Assembly: GCF_007970465.1 (NCBI RefSeq)
Contig: NZ_CP042429.1
Span: 682,001 to 746,000 of the forward strand
DNA length: 64,000 nt
From: Corynebacterium nuruki S6-4
Lineage (GTDB): Bacteria > Actinomycetota > Actinomycetes > Mycobacteriales > Mycobacteriaceae
Reading direction: 5' to 3'
Shown: positions 37,958-46,860 of the stretch, one piece after another
Layout of the letters: each line of letters begins with the position of its first letter
Numbering within the stretch: the first letter of the stretch is position 1
Notes under the pieces: generated by a model
Seen by the model: only the letters and a program-made list of their open reading frames with translations
Database searches by the model: none
What the model was told of the DNA's origin: nothing
Program-made: the position numbers and the translations under genes

Positions 37958-38533
37958 ATGAGCTACGAACAGGTAGGAACAGCGGCCCCAGGGCACCCGG
38001 TGACAATCCGCGAGGCCACCCCGGACGACGACACCGTGAACCGGATCGACGATTCGTTCACCACCGACACGATCATCGAGATCCGCCCCACCGGGGACGG
38101 CTTCGTCCTGACGGAGCGGACCACATCGTCGCCGATCAGGAAAGAGTTCCCGGACGAGACATCCGTCGAGGCCGGGGACAAGGAGCCGTCCGCGCGGTTC
38201 GTCGCCGTCGACGAGCACGGTGCCGTGTGCGGTGTCATCGACCTCGTCTCCGAATCGTGGAACCGTCGTGTCTCGGTCACGGAACTGAAGGTTCGACCGG
38301 CACAGCGCCGACGCGGGATCGGTCGGCAACTGATGTAACGTGCTGTCAGCTACGGACACAAATGCGATGCACGGACCCTCTGGCTGGAGGTCACCAATAT
38401 CAACACCCCGGCCATCCACGCCTATCTCCGTATGGGATTCACGTGGTGCGGGCTCGACATGTCGTTGTACCGCGGAACCGGATCGGAAGGCGAGGTCGCG
38501 CTGTTCATGAGCCGGAGCCTCGCCGAACTCTGA
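37958..38533 (+). pseudogene. Streptothricin/nourseothricin acetyltransferase-like gene with in-frame stop
   Basis: The ATG at 37958 (GAGGG 7 bases upstream) opens a GNAT-family frame interrupted by TAA at 38336-38338. The same frame then runs on to TGA at 38531-38533. Before the stop: IDDSFTTDTIIEI, TGDGFVL, ESWNRRVSVTELKVRP and the acetyl-CoA loop RRRGIGRQLM. After it: TLWLEVTNINTPAIHAYLR, MGFTWCGLDMSLYRGTGSEG and EVALFMS. Both halves match, block for block, the Nat1/Sat streptothricin (nourseothricin) acetyltransferases as I recall them. The stop replaces the residue right after the acetyl-CoA loop, so the 126-residue truncated product should be inactive. Substrate is inferred; loss by a single base change is the simplest reading. 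Confidence 0.85.
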
Positions 38534-38576
38534 GCCGGCGCAGGACATGGTGACGGGCCGGATGTGAACCGGCCAC

Positions 38577-39101
38577 CTAACCTCTGGACGCGACGACGGT
38601 CCGCAGCTCCGTGGTCGCCAGCAGCTTGCCGGTCGCCGCGTTGACATGGTCGATGCGCCAGAGCTGACTGGTGCGTCCGGTGTGGACCGCGTGGGCGGTC
38701 GACCGGACGACGTCGCCGGGCATCGACGGCCGCAGGAAATTGGTCGAGTTGGTCACCCCCATGACATTCGCCTCCCCACCGGCGGCGATGTAGCCGGCGA
38801 AGGAGCCGACGGACTCGCCGAGGCTGGCGTAGATACCGCCGTTGGTGATCCCCCACGGCTGGACGTGGTCGGCGGTGATCTCCAGCTCGACGACGACCTC
38901 GGGGGCGAAGGCCACGTACCGGACGCCGAGGGTGCGGTCCAGGCCCGGAACCCCGGTCCCGAAGATCCCGGCGAGTTCGGCGGACTCCTCCGCGGTGATC
39001 CCGCCTCGCGCCGCCCGGCCGAGAAGCACGGTCATCCGTTCGATGACGGCGGTTTTCTTCTCCTGCTCGGCCGTCTTCTGCCCGTCGGTCAATTCCGCCA
39101 T
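38577..39101 (-). CDS. PaaI-type hotdog thioesterase
   Basis: 174-residue hotdog-fold protein of the acyl-CoA thioesterase (PaaI/YbgC-like) group. A charged helical N-terminus of about 60 residues precedes the hotdog core, with the active-site helix ITNGGIYASLGESVGSFAGY and the strands NFLRPSMPGDVVRSTAHAVH and TSQLWRIDHVNAATGKLLAT. Relatives hydrolyse aromatic or fatty acyl-CoA, and the real substrate here is unknown. GAGGGAAAC precedes the ATG. It diverges from gnd with about 105 bases between starts. Confidence 0.85.
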   Translation of the reverse strand: MAELTDGQKTAEQEKKTAVIERMTVLLGRAARGGITAEESAELAGIFGTGVPGLDRTLGVRYVAFAPEVVVELEITADHVQPWGITNGGIYASLGESVGSFAGYIAAGGEANVMGVTNSTNFLRPSMPGDVVRSTAHAVHTGRTSQLWRIDHVNAATGKLLATTELRTVVASRG

Positions 39102-39192
39102 GTTTCCCTCTGCCTCTCGTACACCGGTCCGGTTCCCCGGCGAGTCTAGCCACCCGCGGGGCGTCGCGGGGCGGACGCACGGTCACGGGCGC

Positions 39193-39198
39193 TACTAT
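39193..39198 (+). promoter_or_regulatory. Leaderless-type -10 element of gnd
   Basis: TACTAT lies 8 bases before the gnd ATG. The intervening GGGGCACC contains no good SD, so gnd is probably made from a leaderless message. Confidence 0.5.
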
Positions 39199-39206
39199 GG
39201 GGCACC

Positions 39207-40655
39207 ATGACAGAATCCTCCGCACAGATCGGTGTCGTGGGTCTGGCCGTGATGGGCTCCAACATCGCCCGGAACTTCGCCAGCCACGGTCACACCGTCG
39301 CCGTGTACAACCGTACGACCGCAAAGACCGACGACTTCATGGCGGAGTTCGGCGCGACCGGCAGCTTCGTGCCCGCCGCCACCGTCGAGGACTTCGTGGC
39401 TTCCCTGGAGAAGCCCCGCCGCGCCCTCATCATGGTCCAGGCGGGCAAGGCCACGGATGCGGTTATCGGCCAGCTGGCGGACGCCATGGAGCCCGGCGAC
39501 ATCATCATCGACGGCGGCAACGCGCTCTACACCGACACGATCCGCCGCGAGGCCGAGATGTCCGCCCGTGGTCTGCACTTCGTCGGCGCCGGGATCTCCG
39601 GCGGCGAGGAGGGCGCCCTCAACGGCCCGGCGATCATGCCCGGTGGCCCGGCCGAATCCTACGAGTCCCTGGGCCCGCTGCTCGAGGACATCTCCGCCAA
39701 GGTCGACGGCACCCCCTGCTGCACCCACATCGGCCCCGACGGTGCCGGCCACTTCGTCAAGATGGTCCACAACGGCATCGAGTACGCCGACATGCAGGTC
39801 ATCGGCGAGGCCTATCACCTGCTGCGCTACGCCGCCGGCATCGAGCCTGCCGAAATCGCCGACATCTTCCGCACCTGGAACGCCGGTGACCTCGACTCCT
39901 ACCTCATCGAGATCACCGCGGAGGTGCTCTCGCAGACCGACGCCGCCACCGACCGTCCGCTCATCGACGTCATCGTCGACGCCGCCGGCCAGAAGGGCAC
40001 CGGCCGCTGGACCGTCAAGGCGGCCCTGGACCTGGGTATCCCGGTGACCGGCATTGGCGAGGCGGTCTTCGCCCGCGCCCTCTCCGGCGCCCGCACGCAG
40101 CGCGCCGCCACCGCCGGTTCCCTGCCGTCGGGTGAGCTGACCACCCTCGAGGCTCTGGGTGTGTCGAAGGACGACTTCGTCGAGGACGTCCGCCGCGCGC
40201 TCTACGCCTCCAAGCTCGTCGCCTACGCCCAGGGCTTCGACGAGATCAAGGCCGGCTCCGCCGAGCACGACTGGGATGTCGACCCCCGTGACCTCGCCAC
40301 CATCTGGCGGGGCGGCTGCATCATCCGCGCGAAGTTCCTCAACCGCATCGTGGACGCCTACAACACCGACCCCGATGTGCAGTCCCTGCTGCTCGACCCC
40401 TACTTCAAGGGTGAGGTCGAGGGCCTGGTGGACGCCTGGCGCCGCGTCGTCGTCACCGCCACCCGGACCGGCCTGCCGATCCCGGTGTTCGCGTCCTCGC
40501 TGTCCTACTACGACTCGCTGCGTTCCGACCGGCTGCCCGCCGCCCTGATCCAGGGTCAGCGTGACTTCTTCGGTGCCCACACCTACGAGCGCACGGACCG
40601 CCCCGGACACTTCCACACCCTCTGGTCGGGCGACCGTAGCGAGGTGGAAGCCTAA
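39207..40655 (+). CDS. gnd: 6-phosphogluconate dehydrogenase, decarboxylating
   Basis: Oxidative decarboxylation of 6-phosphogluconate to ribulose-5-phosphate with NADP, following Zwf and Pgl. The 482 residues show the nucleotide site VVGLAVMGSNIARNFASHGH, then MIDGGN-like IIIDGGNALYTDT, GAGISGGEEGALNGPAIMPG and the active-site MVHNGIEYADMQVIGEAYHL, given to 20 residues. The C-terminal RTDRPGHFHTLWSGDR binds substrate across the dimer. The 3' end abuts the helicase gene without a gap. Confidence 0.98.
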   Translation: MTESSAQIGVVGLAVMGSNIARNFASHGHTVAVYNRTTAKTDDFMAEFGATGSFVPAATVEDFVASLEKPRRALIMVQAGKATDAVIGQLADAMEPGDIIIDGGNALYTDTIRREAEMSARGLHFVGAGISGGEEGALNGPAIMPGGPAESYESLGPLLEDISAKVDGTPCCTHIGPDGAGHFVKMVHNGIEYADMQVIGEAYHLLRYAAGIEPAEIADIFRTWNAGDLDSYLIEITAEVLSQTDAATDRPLIDVIVDAAGQKGTGRWTVKAALDLGIPVTGIGEAVFARALSGARTQRAATAGSLPSGELTTLEALGVSKDDFVEDVRRALYASKLVAYAQGFDEIKAGSAEHDWDVDPRDLATIWRGGCIIRAKFLNRIVDAYNTDPDVQSLLLDPYFKGEVEGLVDAWRRVVVTATRTGLPIPVFASSLSYYDSLRSDRLPAALIQGQRDFFGAHTYERTDRPGHFHTLWSGDRSEVEA

Positions 40656-42218
40656 GTGGGCGCAGAGAGTACGGGCAGCAGCGCCGGGAGATCCGGGACC
40701 CGCCGCCGGCGGGTCGTCCGCGGCAGCCGGCCCGCCGGTGACCCGCGCGGTACCGGCAGCCGGGGTTCAACCGGCAGGAAGCCGGCCGGCCAGAAATCCG
40801 GTGGCCAGAAGTCAGGCGGCCAGCGGTCGGGCGGCCAGCGCGGTGCCCAGCAGTCCCACGGCAGGTCGTCCGGAGGCGGCCGCAACCGGAACCAGCAGCA
40901 GCAGCAGCAGCGGCGGCGTCCCCAGCGCGCCCAGCAGCGGCCCCAGCAGCGCGAGCAGCACCCCGTGGTCCGCTCCACCGACCCGGTGGCCACAGCCGGT
41001 GCCGCGACCGGCGTGGACATGTCACTGAGCTTCGCCGACATGGGACTGCCGGAACCGGTCGTCCGCGAGCTGACCCGTCAGGGACTGGTCCATCCGTTCC
41101 CGATCCAGGCGGCGGCGATCCCCGACGGGCTCGCGGGCCGCGACGTCCTCGGCCGTGGCCCCACCGGCTCGGGCAAGACCTTCACCTTCGGACTGCCGGT
41201 CATCACCCGGCTCGTCGGCGGCGCCTCGAAGCCCGGCCATCCGCGTGGCCTCGTCCTCGTCCCCACCCGGGAACTCGCCCAGCAGGTCGCCGGCCGGCTG
41301 CGGCCGCTCGCCGAGTCGGTCGGCCAGCGCGTCATCGAGATCGTCGGCGGCGTGAACATCAAGCGGCACATCACCGCCCTGGCCCGGCCGGTCGACATCC
41401 TCGTCGCCACCCCGGGCCGGGCCGAGGACCTCATCGGGCAGGGGAAACTGTCCTTCGACTCGGTGGAGACCATCGCCCTCGACGAGGCGGACCAGATGGC
41501 GGACATGGGGTTCCTCCCGCAGGTCCGCCGGCTGCTCGACCGGACGCCGTCCGACGCCCAGCACCTGTTCTTCTCCGCCACCCTCGACGGCGACATCAAG
41601 GTGCTCATCCAGCGCTACATGAACGACCCCGTCACCCACTCCACCGGTGAGGTCGCCGCCAAGGTCGAGCGGATGGACCACTACCTCGGTGTGGTCCCCG
41701 ACAAGCCGGCCCGCAACGACGTCGTCATCGAACTGGGCCTGGCCTCGACGAAGACGATCATGTTCATGCGCACCAAGCACACCGTCGACCGCCAGGTGAA
41801 GAAGCTGGTCCGCGCCGGCGTCTCCGCCGTCGGTCTGCACGGCAACAAGGGGCAGGGCGCCCGCACCCGCGCCATCGGCGAGTTCGCCGACGGCACGGCC
41901 ACCGTCCTCGTCGCGACGGACATCGCCGCCCGCGGCATCGACATCAAGGGTGTGGACCTGGTGGTCCACATCGACCCGCCGGCCGAGCACAAGGCCTACG
42001 TCCACCGTGCCGGGCGCACCGCCCGGGCCGGGGAGCGTGGTACGGTCCTCACCCTCACCACCGCCGAGACGGAGAAGGACACGCTGGCGATGATGAAGAA
42101 GGCCGGGGTGTCCCCGACCGTCTGGCGGCTCGGCACCCACGGTATCGGTGACCACCTCACCGACCTCGGGCTCTCCACCCGCGGTGCCGCGCGCGGCAAG
42201 AAACCGGGGCCGAGGTAG
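40656..42218 (+). CDS. DEAD-box RNA helicase, RhlE-like
   Basis: ATP-dependent RNA helicase, probably in ribosome assembly or RNA turnover. The first ~115 of 520 residues are disordered and basic, with SGGQ repeats and a run of seven glutamines. The core follows: Q-motif region LVHPFPIQAAAIPDGL, motif I GPTGSGKT, Ia PTRELAQQV, II DEAD in IALDEADQMADMGF, III FSATLDGD, V ATDIAARGIDIKGVDLVVH and VI HRAGRTARAG. The GTG start directly follows the gnd stop (TAAGTG) with no clear SD, so reinitiation or coupling is likely. A methionine further in, near residue 118, is an alternative start. Confidence 0.93.
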   Translation: MGAESTGSSAGRSGTRRRRVVRGSRPAGDPRGTGSRGSTGRKPAGQKSGGQKSGGQRSGGQRGAQQSHGRSSGGGRNRNQQQQQQRRRPQRAQQRPQQREQHPVVRSTDPVATAGAATGVDMSLSFADMGLPEPVVRELTRQGLVHPFPIQAAAIPDGLAGRDVLGRGPTGSGKTFTFGLPVITRLVGGASKPGHPRGLVLVPTRELAQQVAGRLRPLAESVGQRVIEIVGGVNIKRHITALARPVDILVATPGRAEDLIGQGKLSFDSVETIALDEADQMADMGFLPQVRRLLDRTPSDAQHLFFSATLDGDIKVLIQRYMNDPVTHSTGEVAAKVERMDHYLGVVPDKPARNDVVIELGLASTKTIMFMRTKHTVDRQVKKLVRAGVSAVGLHGNKGQGARTRAIGEFADGTATVLVATDIAARGIDIKGVDLVVHIDPPAEHKAYVHRAGRTARAGERGTVLTLTTAETEKDTLAMMKKAGVSPTVWRLGTHGIGDHLTDLGLSTRGAARGKKPGPR

Positions 42219-42224
42219 GCCCCG

Positions 42225-43622
42225 ATGGACATCGCCCTCAGCATCCTCGGGCTGCTCGCCTTCATCCTGCTCACCGCGGGAACAGGCGTGTTCGTCGCCG
42301 TGGAATTCGCGACGACCAGCCTGGAGCGTTCCACCATCGACGCCGACGTCGCCAAGCGTGGCGACGCCGCGTCGAAGATGGTGCAGAAGGCGCACTCGCA
42401 CCTCAGCTTCATGCTCTCCGGCATGCAGCTGGGCATCACCCTGACGACCCTGGCGACCGGCTATCTCGCCGAACCGATCCTCGCGAAATACTTCACTCCG
42501 CTGCTCGAACTCGCCGGGCTCAGCGAGAGCGCCTCCGCCCCGGTCGCCCTGATCATCAGCATGGTCATCGCCACCATCCTGTCGATGGTCTTCGGTGAAC
42601 TGGTGCCGAAGAACCTGGCGATCGCCAACCCGCTGCGTGCCGCCCGCCTGCTCACCGCACCGGTGTGGCACTTCAACCGAATCTTCCGGGGCTTCATCAA
42701 CCTGCTCAACAAGGCAGCCAACGCCATCGTCCGGGCGTTGGGCATCGAACCCGCCGACGAACTGGCGTCCGCCCGCTCCCCGCAGGAACTCAGCGCCCTG
42801 GTGCGGCATTCGTCCGGCGCCCAGGGCTTCGACACCTCGAAGGTGCGGATCCTCGACCGGTCACTCAAATTCGGCGACGCCACGGCGGAGGACGTCATGA
42901 CGCCCCGCTCGACCGTCGACACGCTCGAGACCACCGACACCGCCCTCGACCTCATCCGGCAGGCCTACGAGTCCGGGCACTCCCGGTTCCCCGTCGTCCG
43001 CGGCGACCTCGACGAGACCGTCGGTGTGGTCCACGTCAAGGACGCCCTGACCATCCCGGCGTCCGAACGGGCGACCACCACCGTCGAGTCACTGGCACGG
43101 CCGGTACCGACCGTGCCGGAGAGCCTGGAGGGCGACGCGGTGCTCAACCAGGTCCGCCGCGCCGGCACCCAGCTCGTCCTCGTCGCCGACGAGTTCGGCG
43201 GGACGGCCGGCATCGTCTCGATCGAGGACGTCGTCGAGGAGATCGTCGGCGAGGTCTGGGACGAACACGACAACCGCGACGAGGACCGCGAGGTCCGCAA
43301 GGTCGGCCGCAGCTGGGAGCTCTCCGGACTGGTCCGGGTCGACGAGCTCACCGACATCTGCGGCTACCACGTCCCCGACGGCCCCTACGAGACGCTCGGC
43401 GGACTGGTGATGGCGACCCTCGGCCGCATCCCCGCCGTCGGCGACCTCGTGGTCCTGCCGCCCGACGAGCGGACCGGTACCGAGGTCTTCTCCGACGGTC
43501 CGGTCGTCCGGTGGCGGGCCGCGGTGATCTCGATGGACAACCGGCGGGTGGACAAGGTCCACCTGGTGCCCGTCCCCGACGCCCCCGCCGGCCCGGCCGG
43601 GGAGGTGGTCCGCGGTGAATGA
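42225..43622 (+). CDS. CNNM/CorC-family membrane protein
   Basis: 465-residue hemolysin-like protein of the CNNM transporter family, associated with magnesium or cobalt movement. An N-terminal DUF21 region (about 1-200, three to four membrane helices, with GMQLGITLTTLATGYLAEP and GELVPKNLAIANP) is followed by a CBS pair (DVMTPRSTVDTLETT, VADEFGGTAGIVSIEDVVE) and a C-terminal CorC_HlyC domain (GLVRVDELTDICGY). It overlaps the next, related gene by 8 bases, and the two proteins may form a heteromer. Confidence 0.92.
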   Translation: MDIALSILGLLAFILLTAGTGVFVAVEFATTSLERSTIDADVAKRGDAASKMVQKAHSHLSFMLSGMQLGITLTTLATGYLAEPILAKYFTPLLELAGLSESASAPVALIISMVIATILSMVFGELVPKNLAIANPLRAARLLTAPVWHFNRIFRGFINLLNKAANAIVRALGIEPADELASARSPQELSALVRHSSGAQGFDTSKVRILDRSLKFGDATAEDVMTPRSTVDTLETTDTALDLIRQAYESGHSRFPVVRGDLDETVGVVHVKDALTIPASERATTTVESLARPVPTVPESLEGDAVLNQVRRAGTQLVLVADEFGGTAGIVSIEDVVEEIVGEVWDEHDNRDEDREVRKVGRSWELSGLVRVDELTDICGYHVPDGPYETLGGLVMATLGRIPAVGDLVVLPPDERTGTEVFSDGPVVRWRAAVISMDNRRVDKVHLVPVPDAPAGPAGEVVRGE

Positions 43623-44670
43623 CCTCCTCGCGGTGCTGCTGACACTGTTCCTGCTGCTCGTCAACGCCTTCTTCGTCGGCGTGGAGTTCTCCCTGATCTC
43701 CTCGCGCCGCGACCGCCTCGAGAACATGGCCGCCGCCGGAAACCGGCGGGCCGCCAAGGTCATCGAGGCGACCGAACAGCTCACCATCATGCTGGCCGGC
43801 GCCCAGTTGGGCGTGACCGTCGCCTCGCTGCTGCTCGGTAAAGTCGGTGAGCCGGCGATCGCCCACCTCATCGAGGCCCCCTTCCACGCCCTCGGCCTTC
43901 CCTCGGAACTGCTCCACCCCACCGGGTTCGTCATCGCCCTGCTGCTGGTGACGGTGCTGCACATCATCCTCGGCGAGATGGTTCCCAAGAACATCTCACT
44001 GGCCGGGCCCGAGTCGGTGGCGGTCATCCTCGTCGGCCCGCACATGGCCTTCTGCACCGTCGCCCACCCGATCATGATCTTCCTCAACTGGATCGCGAAG
44101 GTGACGCTCCACCTCCTCGGAGTCGAGCAGCGCGACGAGCTCGATTCGACGGTCTCCCCCGGTGAACTGGCGCAGATGATCTCCGAGTCCCGGTCCGAGG
44201 GGCTCATCGAACCCGACGAGGCGGCCCGGTTGTCCCGTGCCCTGAACTCGTCGAAACGGACCCTCCACGAGGTCCTCATCCCGCTGGACCGGGTCCGGAC
44301 CATCCCCCGGGGCCCGGCAGGTGTCACGGTCGGTCAGATCGAGGACGCCGTCGCCGAGACCGGCTTCTCCCGGTTCCCGGTGACCGACGCCACGGGGAAC
44401 TACCTCGGCTACGTCCACGTCAAGGACGTGCTCGACAATGTGCTGGATCCGGCGACCGGCCCCGACCTCGTCATCGACGAACACGATGTCCGTGACCTGG
44501 TCTCCGTCGAAGGCGGGGCGAACTTCGACGTCGCTATGCGGCAGCTGCGCCAGACCAACTCCCACATGGCGCAGGTCATCGAGAACGGCCGGGTGGTCGG
44601 GGTCGTCACTCTGGAAGACATCATCGAGGAGCTCGTCGGCACGGTGCGGGACTGGACCCACGATGACTGA
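43615..44670 (+). CDS. CNNM/CorC-family membrane protein, second copy
   Basis: 351-residue paralog of the preceding protein: a DUF21 membrane part (VEFSLISSRRDRLENMA, AGAQLGVTVASLLLGKVGEP, LGEMVPKNISLAGPESVAV) and a CBS pair (GFSRFPVTDATGNYLGYVHV, VVGVVTLEDIIEELVGT). It lacks the C-terminal CorC_HlyC domain of its neighbour. Adjacent long and short CNNM genes are common in actinobacteria. The stop overlaps the next gene by 8 bases, so all three are likely cotranslated. Confidence 0.91.
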   Translation: MNDLLAVLLTLFLLLVNAFFVGVEFSLISSRRDRLENMAAAGNRRAAKVIEATEQLTIMLAGAQLGVTVASLLLGKVGEPAIAHLIEAPFHALGLPSELLHPTGFVIALLLVTVLHIILGEMVPKNISLAGPESVAVILVGPHMAFCTVAHPIMIFLNWIAKVTLHLLGVEQRDELDSTVSPGELAQMISESRSEGLIEPDEAARLSRALNSSKRTLHEVLIPLDRVRTIPRGPAGVTVGQIEDAVAETGFSRFPVTDATGNYLGYVHVKDVLDNVLDPATGPDLVIDEHDVRDLVSVEGGANFDVAMRQLRQTNSHMAQVIENGRVVGVVTLEDIIEELVGTVRDWTHDD

Positions 44671-45595
44671 GCCGATTGACGTGACAGTGCTGACCGTGCT
44701 CGATGCCGACCGGTGGCACGCCGACCAGGCGGAACACACCGCGGTGGCGGATGCGCTCACGGCGGGCCACCGGGCGCGTCGGGCGGCCGGTGAGCGGCAC
44801 CCTGTGTGGGACTTCATGTTCCACTACTACCCGGTGAAGCCCTCCCAGCTGCGCCGCTGGAGCCCCGGCGCCGGCACCGGACTGCAGTTGACGGCGGCGG
44901 ACGCCGACGGGCCGCAGACCCCGGGCCCGCCCGCCCTCCACCGGATCGTCGACGGCGACCGCGGCCGGATCTGGCAGGTCGACACGGACGCGGTCCGCGC
45001 CCGCCGGGGCCGGGCGGTGAGGTACATCCACCGGCTGCTACGGGCGACGGCCGGGCGCCCCGCCCAACTCGCCTGCTTCGGCATGCACGAGTGGGCGATG
45101 GTCTACCGCGCCACCCCACGGCATCCCGAGCCGCTGCGGCTCGGTGCCGCGGCCACCGACCGGGTGGTGGAATCCTCGACGCTGCGGTGCACCCACATCG
45201 ACGCCTACCGGTTCTTCACCGCGGACGCCGCCCCGCGCAACACCCTGCGACCGACCCGGGAGACCCAGGTCGATCTCGAACAGCCGGGCTGCCTGCACGC
45301 CACGATGGACCTCTACAAGTGGGCCACCAAGCTCGGACCGCTGGTTCCCGGGGATCTGTGGCTGGACACGTTCCGGCTGGCCTGCGACGTCCGTACCCTC
45401 GACATGGCGGCCAGCCCCTACGACCTCACCGCCTGGGGTCTCGACCCGGTGCCGGTGGAAACACCCGCCGGTCGGTCGGAGTACGCCCGACGCCAGCGTG
45501 GTCTCGCCGACCGTGGGCAGCAGCTGCGCCGGCGACTGCTCGCACTGCTCGACCGCACGTACCCGGATCTGGTGGAGGAGGACGACCGTGGGTGA
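44663..45595 (+). CDS. Conserved actinobacterial protein, often labelled 3-methyladenine DNA glycosylase
   Basis: 310-residue cytoplasmic protein with no motif I can assign with certainty. Distinctive blocks are GHRARRAAGERHPVWDFMFH, YYPVKPSQLRRWSPG, FGMHEWAMVYR, LRCTHIDAYRFFT, and DLYKWATKLGPLVPGDLWLD. Proteins with this pattern are widespread in actinobacteria and carry the glycosylase label in databases, as I recall, but no HhH-GPD motif is visible, so that label is doubtful. The ATG overlaps the end of the CNNM gene, and the stop overlaps the next start by 8 bases. Confidence 0.7.
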   Translation: MTEPIDVTVLTVLDADRWHADQAEHTAVADALTAGHRARRAAGERHPVWDFMFHYYPVKPSQLRRWSPGAGTGLQLTAADADGPQTPGPPALHRIVDGDRGRIWQVDTDAVRARRGRAVRYIHRLLRATAGRPAQLACFGMHEWAMVYRATPRHPEPLRLGAAATDRVVESSTLRCTHIDAYRFFTADAAPRNTLRPTRETQVDLEQPGCLHATMDLYKWATKLGPLVPGDLWLDTFRLACDVRTLDMAASPYDLTAWGLDPVPVETPAGRSEYARRQRGLADRGQQLRRRLLALLDRTYPDLVEEDDRG

Positions 45596-46112
45596 CCATC
45601 AGCGTCAGGGAGGCGGCCGGCGGAAAGTCGCCGCGTGGGTGTGGGTGACCCCGCTCGTCATCGTCGCCATCGGGGTACTCGTCGTCGGCTGGCTCGCCCT
45701 GATCCGTGACCGGGGCGACGACAGTGCACAGTCCTGTCTGGCCGGGGACCTCACGCTACAGGTCTGGTCGGACCCCGCCGCGGAGCCGTCGGCGCAGCAG
45801 CTCGTCGACGGCTACAACGCGGGATCACCGGTGGTCCGGGACCACTGCGTCCGTGCGACGGTCGAGGTGAAGGACACACCCGGGGCGGTGGACGCCTACC
45901 GGGCCGGGGCGCCGGGTGTGGCAGCGGTCTGGTTCCCCGCCACCGCCGCCGACGTCACCGGTCTGCCGGGGGCTCCCGTCACCGTCCCGGTGGCGCACAC
46001 GGCGGCCGGGGATGTGCCGGTGGTGGCGTTCGGCTCCTCCCCCGCGGTCGGGGAGGACGCCGCCCGCGCCGCCGCGGACTTCGTCGGCACCATGGTGCCG
46101 GAAGGATCCTAG
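45588..46112 (+). CDS. Membrane-anchored extracytoplasmic protein, function unknown
   Basis: 174 residues: a short basic N-terminus, one hydrophobic anchor (VWVTPLVIVAIGVLVVGWLA) and an extracytoplasmic part with two cysteines (DSAQSCLAGDL and VVRDHCVRATVEV) that could pair. The segment SCLAGDLTLQVWSDPAAEPS resembles the first strand of solute-binding-like domains in larger corynebacterial secreted proteins, so this may be a short or truncated relative. The GTG at 45588 has GGAGGAGG six bases upstream. It overlaps the preceding gene and meets merR tail to tail with a 4-base overlap. Confidence 0.65.
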   Translation: MGDHQRQGGGRRKVAAWVWVTPLVIVAIGVLVVGWLALIRDRGDDSAQSCLAGDLTLQVWSDPAAEPSAQQLVDGYNAGSPVVRDHCVRATVEVKDTPGAVDAYRAGAPGVAAVWFPATAADVTGLPGAPVTVPVAHTAAGDVPVVAFGSSPAVGEDAARAAADFVGTMVPEGS

Positions 46113-46654
46113 GAGGACCGGCGCTGCCGGCGGGCGGCCAGTTCGTCGTTGACGGCTGCGCCGTCCGTGCTGTCTGCGCCGGTGGTGTTCTCCGCCCGCT
46201 CGGACGGGAAGGCGGTGATCGTGCCGGAAAGTTCCTTCATCAGGCCCGGCACGGCGATACCGAAGACGCCCTGACCACCGTTGAGCAGGTCGATGACCTC
46301 CTCCGGCGACCGGCACTCGTAGACGGTCCGGCCGTCGGAGACGAGGGTGAGGCCGGCGAGATCGTCGACGCCGAGGTTCTCGAGCTTCGAGACGGCGCGC
46401 CGGATGTTCTGCAGCGAGATGCCGGTGTCGAGCAGTCCCTTGACGATCTTGAGGACGAGGATGTCCCGGAAGGAGTAGAGCCGCTGCGACCCGGAGCCGT
46501 GCGCGGTCCGGATCGACGGCTGGACGAGCTTCGTCCGGGCCCAGTAGTCGAGCTGCCGGTAGGTGATGCCGGCCACCTGGCAGGCGATGGTCACGCGGTA
46601 GCCGACCTGGTGGTCGTCCTCATGCACCTCGAACAGTGCGTCCTGCTGTTCCAT
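46109..46654 (-). CDS. MerR-family regulator, Rv1830/cg1633 type
   Basis: 181-residue MerR-type DNA-binding protein. The helix-turn-helix region GYRVTIACQVAGITYRQLDY is followed by ARTKLVQPSIRTAHGSGSQR and LYSFRDILVLKIVKGLLDTG, typical of the actinobacterial group found near garA. The open frame extends to 46756, but the ATG at 46654 has GAGGAG upstream. Location fits the second MerR gene of the garA-MerR-DUF151-MerR cluster of mycobacteria and corynebacteria. Here the DUF151 gene is missing. Confidence 0.88.
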   Translation of the reverse strand: MEQQDALFEVHEDDHQVGYRVTIACQVAGITYRQLDYWARTKLVQPSIRTAHGSGSQRLYSFRDILVLKIVKGLLDTGISLQNIRRAVSKLENLGVDDLAGLTLVSDGRTVYECRSPEEVIDLLNGGQGVFGIAVPGLMKELSGTITAFPSERAENTTGADSTDGAAVNDELAARRQRRSS

Positions 46655-46805
46655 CAATGTCTCCTCTGTCGGGCGTGTCCGCTCGCACGCCTGTGATTCA
46701 TGGTTCCCAAGCCTAGACGGGATCGCGGTCCAGTCAACCGCTCGTGCGACCCTCAAGTCTCACGTTCAACTTCAGACTGAGGTCAGCGTACCAGCACAGC
46801 AGAAG

Positions 46806-46831
46806 GACACGCGTGTAACAACACGCGTGTC
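46806..46831 (-). terminator. Hairpin built from two ACACGCGTGT palindromes
   Basis: An 11-base perfect inverted repeat (GACACGCGTGT / ACACGCGTGTC, loop AACA). Each arm also contains the 10-base palindrome ACACGCGTGT. It lies 30 bases after the ftsR stop, with CCTTCTGCT following on the minus strand, so it may end ftsR transcription. Alternatively the paired palindromes are a protein site for the downstream merR promoter. The remaining intergenic bases (46655-46860) show nothing else clear. Confidence 0.5.
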
Positions 46832-46860
46832 ACAGAGGAAAACAGGGAATGTGCGGCAGG

